Source: Anaerolineaceae bacterium (lineage in GTDB: Bacteria; Chloroflexota; Anaerolineae; Anaerolineales; Anaerolineaceae). From it: a stretch of DNA of 6,460 nucleotides. Below are positions 4,538 through 6,460 of this stretch, piece by piece. Position 1 is the stretch's first letter. Every line of letters starts with the position of its first letter. The position numbers and the translations under genes were made by a program. Where the stretch lies: positions 1 to 6,460 of the forward strand of contig PMIV01000109.1 of the NCBI GenBank assembly GCA_003158355.1, given 5' to 3'. The notes beneath the pieces are model-generated. The model saw nothing but the letters and a program-made list of their open reading frames with translations, did not search any database and had not been told where the DNA came from.

Positions 4538-5812
4538 ATGCGCGGTAAATCATTTCTGAAATATCTCGAGTTTTTTCTTCTATTTTTGTTTCTGCTCGGC
4601 GTTTATGGCAACGGAATAAAAAAGGTCGCGTTTCAACCGGACGAAAGCCAATGGATCAGTACCAGCGCTGTTTTTGAAGCCTATGTCAGCGGAGATATTC
4701 ATTCTCCATTGTGGGACTCTACTTATTGGAATCTCACACAGCCGCAGTTGGCACGATACGTCATCGGTGTGGGCCGCCGCTTGGGCGGGCTGGATACCGC
4801 GGATCTGAACGCTCCCTGGGATTATCAGAAAGACTACGCGGCAAATACCGCTGAATGCCACATACCTTCAGAACAATTGCTTTGGTGGTCGCGTTTGCCC
4901 ATGATCTTTCTAGAGGTTCTCTCGGTATGCATCGGCTTTGTTTTGCTCAAACGAATCGGAGGGCGAACCCCTGCCTACCTCTGGGTAGGGTTGTGCCTGC
5001 TCAGTAGATACTTGCCGCAGATGCTGGGGCGAGCCATGGGGGAATCCACGCTGCTTGTCTGTACTGCCGGCTGCATATGGCTTTCTACCCGCCTGCTGCA
5101 AGTTTCTGATGAAAAGCCGCAGCGCTTGTATCTAAATTTTATATTTCTGGCCATTTTCATCGGGTTGGCAGAATCGGCAAAACTCAATGGGCTGGCTGTT
5201 TTGGCGGCTGGTTTTGCTTTAGCGGGGATTGCTGCTGGCCGACTGAAGCAAAACCCAACCCTGAAACTGCGTTTTGGATTGATCTCGGTTTTAATCCTGA
5301 TTTTTGTATCACAATTTACTTTTCTTGTTCTCAACCCATTCCTTTGGAATGATCCATTGAAGCGGATCAGTATGCTTTTCTTCGACAGAATAAACGAGAT
5401 GCATTTTCAACAGATTCAATATCCCGCTGCCAGGTTAGAAGGCCTGGTTGAGCATGTTCAGGTGGAGATTCCCCGAATTTTCCAAAATTATGCGAGCCTG
5501 CGATTTACTGGAGCCGTGTGGCTCAACCTGGCACTTTGCCTGATTGGTGTGATCGTGCTTGGTATGAAAGCTATAGGCTATCTAAAAGGTCGTAACCAAA
5601 ACCAGGCTTCTCTGGCGGTGCTGCTAGTTGGCGCAGCTGTATCTATCCCTTCGCTGTTTACACCACTGGATTGGGATCGTTATTATCTCTTTCCGGTCTA
5701 TTTCTCCACCATAAGCATTGCTCTGGGGATGGGTTGGTTGATCTCTTTCATCTATGGATCAATACAGAAAAAGTCTAGACAAACCGGCAAATCTGTTGAT
5801 GGAAACGTATGA
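4538..5812 (+). CDS. GT-C fold glycosyltransferase-like membrane protein (PMT/GT39-like)
   Basis: A polytopic membrane protein of 424 residues. A first membrane helix lies at about 7-24. The first external loop has the PDE motif at 34-36 (Asp35-Glu36), placed like the catalytic Asp-Glu of protein mannosyltransferases, and the segment TQPQLARYVIG (67-77), equivalent to the HPPL..YL segment of this superfamily. WWSRLP (116-121) precedes further hydrophobic helices, and DWDRYYLFPVYFS (about 378-390) lies just before the last one. Family members transfer a sugar from a polyprenyl-phosphate donor to protein or lipid on the outer face of the membrane. Donor and acceptor cannot be inferred. The protein is shorter than most PMT/ArnT proteins (about 450-600) and has a basic tail. 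The ATG directly before the first helix is the only sensible start, and it lacks a ribosome binding site. No terminator is seen before the 56-residue gene, so read-through is possible. Confidence 0.8.
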   Translation: MRGKSFLKYLEFFLLFLFLLGVYGNGIKKVAFQPDESQWISTSAVFEAYVSGDIHSPLWDSTYWNLTQPQLARYVIGVGRRLGGLDTADLNAPWDYQKDYAANTAECHIPSEQLLWWSRLPMIFLEVLSVCIGFVLLKRIGGRTPAYLWVGLCLLSRYLPQMLGRAMGESTLLVCTAGCIWLSTRLLQVSDEKPQRLYLNFIFLAIFIGLAESAKLNGLAVLAAGFALAGIAAGRLKQNPTLKLRFGLISVLILIFVSQFTFLVLNPFLWNDPLKRISMLFFDRINEMHFQQIQYPAARLEGLVEHVQVEIPRIFQNYASLRFTGAVWLNLALCLIGVIVLGMKAIGYLKGRNQNQASLAVLLVGAAVSIPSLFTPLDWDRYYLFPVYFSTISIALGMGWLISFIYGSIQKKSRQTGKSVDGNV

Positions 5813-5822
5813 ACAGGAGAAA

Positions 5823-5831
5823 TGCTATACT
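5823..5831 (+). promoter_or_regulatory. candidate extended -10 upstream of the 56-residue gene
   Basis: TGCTATACT is an extended -10 element without a -35 at normal spacing. The 10-base palindrome ctattaatag (5830-5839) overlaps its end. It competes with the TATAAT at 5872 as the promoter of the small gene. Confidence 0.35.
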
Positions 5832-5871
5832 ATTAATAGGATTTGGTTCCTTTTCTGACTGAAGAAAAATT

Positions 5872-5877
5872 TATAAT
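5872..5877 (+). promoter_or_regulatory. candidate -10 box for the 56-residue gene
   Basis: A perfect TATAAT lies 27 bases before the ATG at 5905, giving a short leader with the ribosome binding site. No recognisable -35 lies 16-18 bases upstream. Confidence 0.35.
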
Positions 5878-5904
5878 CTAAATAATGATCTAGAGGAGAA
5901 TAAA

Positions 5905-6075
5905 ATGAAACTTTCGAAACCGAAAAATATCACCTGGTGGATCGCTGTGATCGCTGGTGTGTTGGGCATCATAGCACATTTTGTGACCATCCCGTTTGTC
6001 AGCACATATTCTTTTTGGTTTGTTGCTTTTGGTTTTGTCTTGTTGGCTCTGGCAACCTATTTCAAAGGTCTGTAG
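5905..6075 (+). CDS. 56-residue two-helix membrane protein
   Basis: A short gene with strong signals. AGAGGAG (5892-5898) is six bases before the ATG, and an intrinsic terminator follows the stop at 6075. The product begins MKLSKPKNITWW, has a first membrane helix at about 11-27 (IAVIAGVLGIIA core), a short polar turn with VSTYS, a second helix at about 37-52 (FVAFGFVLLALA core) and ends TYFKGL. Both the basic start and the end are compatible with a cytoplasmic N-in/C-in hairpin. I associate this pattern (MKL..PK..TWWIAV...LLALAT..KGL) with small uncharacterised proteins of Chloroflexota, but that is recollection and not a search result. No function is assigned. It lies 92 bases after the GT-C gene and could be co-transcribed with it. 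Confidence 0.85.
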   Translation: MKLSKPKNITWWIAVIAGVLGIIAHFVTIPFVSTYSFWFVAFGFVLLALATYFKGL

Positions 6076-6098
6076 GCCAAGGGGAAATGCTCTTTATG

Positions 6099-6133
6099 CC
6101 GGGTGAATGTGGTCAGAGTTCACTCGGTTTTTT
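6099..6133 (+). terminator. intrinsic terminator of the 56-residue gene
   Basis: A 9-bp stem ccgggtgaa/ttcactcgg (6099-6107 with 6119-6127, one G-T pair) has an 11-base loop and is followed by six T's (6128-6133). It begins 23 bases after the stop codon. Confidence 0.88.
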
Positions 6134-6230
6134 ATTGATTAATTATCTTCATAAAAAAATCACTTTACCAATTTTTTCCAGGTTTTCCCGTATTAATAGG
6201 TGACATTGTTCGCCATAAGGAATCATTATT

Positions 6231-6326
6231 TTGGAAGGATCCGAAAAGAGTAAACTTTCAATATTATTGACAGTCACCGGAACTGTCACAGTTATAGCGA
6301 TGCGAGCAACGAACAAGTCAGATTAA
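6231..6326 (+). CDS. doubtful 31-codon ORF, TTG start, one possible membrane helix
   Basis: A frame opened by TTG at 6231 is preceded nine bases upstream by AAGGA (6217-6221) and closed by TAA at 6324-6326. An in-frame TAA at 6216 limits it on the left. The product would have a charged start (EGSEKSK), a hydrophobic Thr/Val stretch (LSILLTVTGTVTVIAM) and a polar end (RATNKSD), which is the layout of a single-helix small membrane protein. Against it are the TTG start, the short length, and the alternative reading of the same DNA as operator and promoter. It lies 36 bases before the flavodoxin gene. Confidence 0.22.
   Translation: MEGSEKSKLSILLTVTGTVTVIAMRATNKSD
6267..6293 (+). promoter_or_regulatory. 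TTGACA -35 box within overlapping inverted repeats, possible operator of the flavodoxin gene
   Basis: A perfect TTGACA lies at 6267-6272. It overlaps the dyad TGACAGT-N7-ACTGTCA (6268-6274 with 6282-6288), and the right half is shared with a second perfect palindrome AACTGT-C-ACAGTT (6281-6293). Three ACAGT/ACTGT half-sites therefore alternate in orientation across the promoter. The -10 is uncertain: TTATAG at 6292-6297 has a 19-base spacer, longer than ideal. The rest of the gap 6134-6362 holds only AT-rich sequence and the doubtful ORF at 6231. Confidence 0.42.
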
Positions 6327-6362
6327 TCCGTCATACAACTTGCCTAAGATAAGGAGAAGAAT

Positions 6363-6460
6363 ATGGTAAAGAAGGTTTTACTCGTTTATGCCAGCAAATG
6401 CGGCTCCACCGCTGAGGTGGCACAGACCGTTGGACAGGTATTGAGCCAATCTGGCGCTGC
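6363..6460 (+). CDS. flavodoxin-domain protein (5' part only)
   Basis: The gene runs off the window after 32 full codons. The visible N-terminus, KKVLLVYASKCGSTAEVAQ (3-21), is a beta strand followed by the FMN-phosphate loop of flavodoxins (SKCGST at 11-16), then a helix. It most resembles stand-alone flavodoxin-domain proteins and the menaquinone-dependent protoporphyrinogen oxidase (HemG) type. With only the first motif visible, the subtype, and whether further domains follow, cannot be known. AAGGAG (6351-6356) lies six bases before the ATG, a strong start. A possible regulated promoter lies at 6267-6293. Confidence 0.82.
   Translation, partial: MVKKVLLVYASKCGSTAEVAQTVGQVLSQSGA

Noticed and set aside
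4446..4553. Upstream extension of the DUF4404 gene, overlapping the start of the GT-C gene
   Set aside because: It would translate the divergent promoter region and overlap the start of the opposing gene; the 90-residue form has the right length and a ribosome binding site.
5937..6203. An 88-codon plus-strand frame over the 56-residue gene and its terminator
   Set aside because: It runs through the intrinsic terminator at 6099-6133, has no ribosome binding site and is out of frame with the well-signalled small gene.
6267..6293. LexA (SOS) box reading of the ACTGT/ACAGT half-sites
   Set aside because: The half-site order and spacing (one base, or seven in the opposite orientation) do not fit the CTGT-N8-ACAG or the Gram-positive GAAC-N4-GTTC type.

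Overview
The window looks like ordinary chromosome from a Gram-positive-like or Chloroflexota-type bacterium, with Anaerolineae as my best guess. The guess rests on a Thr/Val-rich lipoprotein of the DUF3048 (YerB-like) family, a PMT-like GT-C membrane protein, a 56-residue two-helix membrane protein of a kind I associate with Chloroflexota, and tRNA genes that do not encode CCA. This is inference from family resemblance; no sequence search was run. Genes are mostly single units, each with its own promoter and terminator.

Layout, left to right. The window opens on the 3' end of a tRNA (probably tRNA-Asn) and its terminator. Next is a second tRNA-like gene with a serine-type long variable arm, a GAT (Ile) anticodon and a broken acceptor stem, followed by its own strong terminator. 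About 460 bp of AT-rich, apparently non-coding DNA follows. Then come an NADPH-dependent FMN reductase (720-1271, +) and a DUF3048 lipoprotein (1592-2839, +). The lipoprotein converges through a symmetric terminator on an aldo/keto reductase of the YdhF type (2951-3931, -), which has a near-consensus sigma-70 promoter. Upstream of it is a small DUF4404 protein (4173-4445, -). This is divergent from a GT-C glycosyltransferase-like membrane protein (4538-5812, +) whose mRNA may be leaderless. A 56-residue membrane protein (5905-6075, +) with its own terminator follows. The window ends in the first 32 codons of a flavodoxin-domain protein (6363 onward, +), preceded by operator-like inverted repeats.

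Three of the genes are redox proteins (FMN reductase, NADPH-dependent aldo/keto reductase, flavodoxin domain), but they sit in separate transcription units and nothing shows them working as one pathway. The lipoprotein, the GT-C protein and the 56-residue protein are envelope proteins.

I see no CRISPR array, transposase, phage gene, defence cassette or other clear mobile system. The most unusual object is the class II tRNA-like gene at 124-209. The regulatory arrays at 4477-4538 and 6267-6293 come next.
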